Shown here: positions 63,180 through 64,000 of the stretch, in pieces
Layout: the number at the start of each line of letters is the position of its first letter
Numbering within the stretch: the first letter of the stretch is position 1
Assembly (NCBI GenBank): GCA_016702645.1
Contig: JADJDP010000016.1
Location: 1 to 64,000, forward strand
Direction of reading: 5' to 3'
Length of the DNA stretch: 64,000 bases
DNA from: Flavobacteriales bacterium
Lineage (GTDB): Bacteria; Bacteroidota; Bacteroidia; Flavobacteriales_F; PHOS-HE28
Made by a program: the position numbers and the translations under genes
The notes under the pieces: generated by a model
The model's input: only the letters and a program-made list of their open reading frames with translations
The model's database searches: none
What the model was told of the DNA's origin: nothing

Positions 63180-64000
63180 TCACCTCACCAACGTGAACAA
63201 GCGCTTCCATCGGATGCCCGTATCGGGATCCTTGGTGAACCACACCAGCACCGCTTTGCCCACAACGTGATCGAAGGGCACGAAGCCCCAGAAGCGACTG
63301 TCTTGCGAGCGGTGTCGATTATCGCCCATCAGCCAGTAGTAGTCCTGCTCGAACGTGTAGCTCGTGACCGGTGAACCATCAATAAGTATTTGTCGCCCTG
63401 AGCCTGCCGAAGGGTCCACTTTCAGATCATGTCCTTCATACACCCGTATCGCACGCTCGTACAGCGGAAGGTTCTCAAGCGTCAGAGGGATCGAGGATCC
63501 CGCCTTCGGGATCCATAGCGGACCGAAGTTGTCCTCGCTCCAATGGAAATTGTCGTTGTTGGGGAAGATGGGGCGCACACCGTACCGATCCCCGTCATAG
63601 AAACCCATTTCGTGGTCCTGCCGGGTCATGCTCACGACCACATCGAATTTTTCCAGTTGCACGGCCACCGATTGCGAGGTGGGGATCCATGCCATCAGTG
63701 TTCCGTCCTGCGTGGTACCCTGTTGGATGTCGCTTGCCGAGATATCGAAGCGTTCTTTCAAGCGTTCCTCGTTGAAGGGTTGTTTCAACACGAACTCGTA
63801 CATGAACTGGCCGGTGGAGGCAAGCCCCTGGGGCTGTCCGTTCACGTACAACTGACCGTGGGTCACCCGTATGCTGTCACCTGCGATCGCCACGCATCGC
63901 TTGATGTAGTTCTCCTGTTTATCGATCGGTCGGGTGAGAATGCCGCCGGTGGGCTTCATCATCGTTCTACCATCGGGTTGTTGTTCCGGTAGCGCTGCAT
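63180..64000 (-). CDS. lepB: Signal peptidase I (paralogue 2, 5' truncated by window edge)
   Basis: The frame is open to the window end, so the N-terminal helix and catalytic Ser are outside. Visible are the upstream part QQPDGRTMMKPTGGILT, catalytic Lys in ENYIKRCVAIAGDSI, the insert with SEDNFGPLWIPKAGSS, and box E GDNRHRSQDSRFWGFVPFDHVVG. About 272 codons seen. Between HDLKV and RQILIDG the sequence has DPSAGSG, absent from paralogue 1; it is the translation of an interspersed repeat (63391-63414). Confidence 0.93.
   Translation of the reverse strand, partial: AALPEQQPDGRTMMKPTGGILTRPIDKQENYIKRCVAIAGDSIRVTHGQLYVNGQPQGLASTGQFMYEFVLKQPFNEERLKERFDISASDIQQGTTQDGTLMAWIPTSQSVAVQLEKFDVVVSMTRQDHEMGFYDGDRYGVRPIFPNNDNFHWSEDNFGPLWIPKAGSSIPLTLENLPLYERAIRVYEGHDLKVDPSAGSGRQILIDGSPVTSYTFEQDYYWLMGDNRHRSQDSRFWGFVPFDHVVGKAVLVWFTKDPDTGIRWKRLFTLVR
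63391..63414. repeat. Interspersed repeat inside lepB coding sequence
   Basis: TGTCGCCCTGAGCCTGCCGA plus AGGG is a member of the CCTGAGCxxGxCGAAGG family, here translated as DPSAGSGRQ in paralogue 2. Confidence 0.75.

Overview
The window is a gene-dense chromosomal segment from a bacterium of the phylum Bacteroidota, most likely a high-GC (about 60% by eye) environmental Flavobacteriales-type lineage. The evidence is a type IX secretion C-terminal domain on a secreted beta-propeller protein, Bacteroidota-restricted families (DUF3078, DUF4835, a DUF6728-like small protein), the order bamD-rpoZ-coaBC-DUF4835-recN, and -7 promoter boxes of the form TAnnTTyG instead of sigma-70 boxes. I see no phage, transposase, rRNA or CRISPR array. 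One tRNA-Val(GAC) is present.

Layout. 1-13.4 kb: a reductive pyrimidine salvage/degradation set (NCS1 permease, Fcy1-like cytosine deaminase, PreA, PreT, beta-ureidopropionase-type amidohydrolase) interleaved with two MacAB-like ABC export cassettes. 13.5-22.5 kb: CPBP-like membrane protein, cupin_8/JmjC-like protein with a TylF-type methyltransferase, fatty acid hydroxylase, tRNA, monohaem protein, MscS channel, DUF3078 barrel, GT39-like glycosyltransferase and smpB. 21.7-28.4 kb: a metal/redox island. A ZIP transporter and DtxR-family regulator diverge from DHOR cytochrome, Rieske protein, porin, MbnP and MbnH-like genes across a symmetric DtxR-box promoter. 28.5-43.2 kb: T9SS substrate, Cys/His-rich secreted protein, aroE, DedA, rhodanese, ComA, TPR protein, glmM, cysteine desulfurase, FMN reductase, LytTR and Crp regulators, LOG protein and an alpha-oxoamine synthase. 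43.3-48.5 kb: the bamD-to-recN block. 48.5-54.8 kb: two large secreted proteins, an S1 protease and a lysyl-oxidase-like protein with dockerin/cohesin-like parts, which share a ~235-residue C-terminal module ending in QLP. 54.9-64 kb: fabI, a TPR/degenerate-caspase lipoprotein, a propeller-sensor adenylate cyclase, a broken NUDIX gene, a lipoprotein and two tandem signal peptidases.

About a quarter of the genes are interrupted by single-base indels, several in homopolymer runs. Repairing them gives family-typical lengths, so I read most as assembly errors (a long-read metagenome would fit), not pseudogenes. I therefore give restored gene extents and mark the break points.

The most promising undescribed elements are the shared C-terminal QLP module, the secreted lysyl-oxidase multidomain protein, and the DtxR-controlled DHOR/Rieske/porin operon next to an MbnP/MbnH pair. 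Intergenic spaces also hold at least six families of quasi-palindromic repeats, one of which has been absorbed into a signal peptidase coding sequence.
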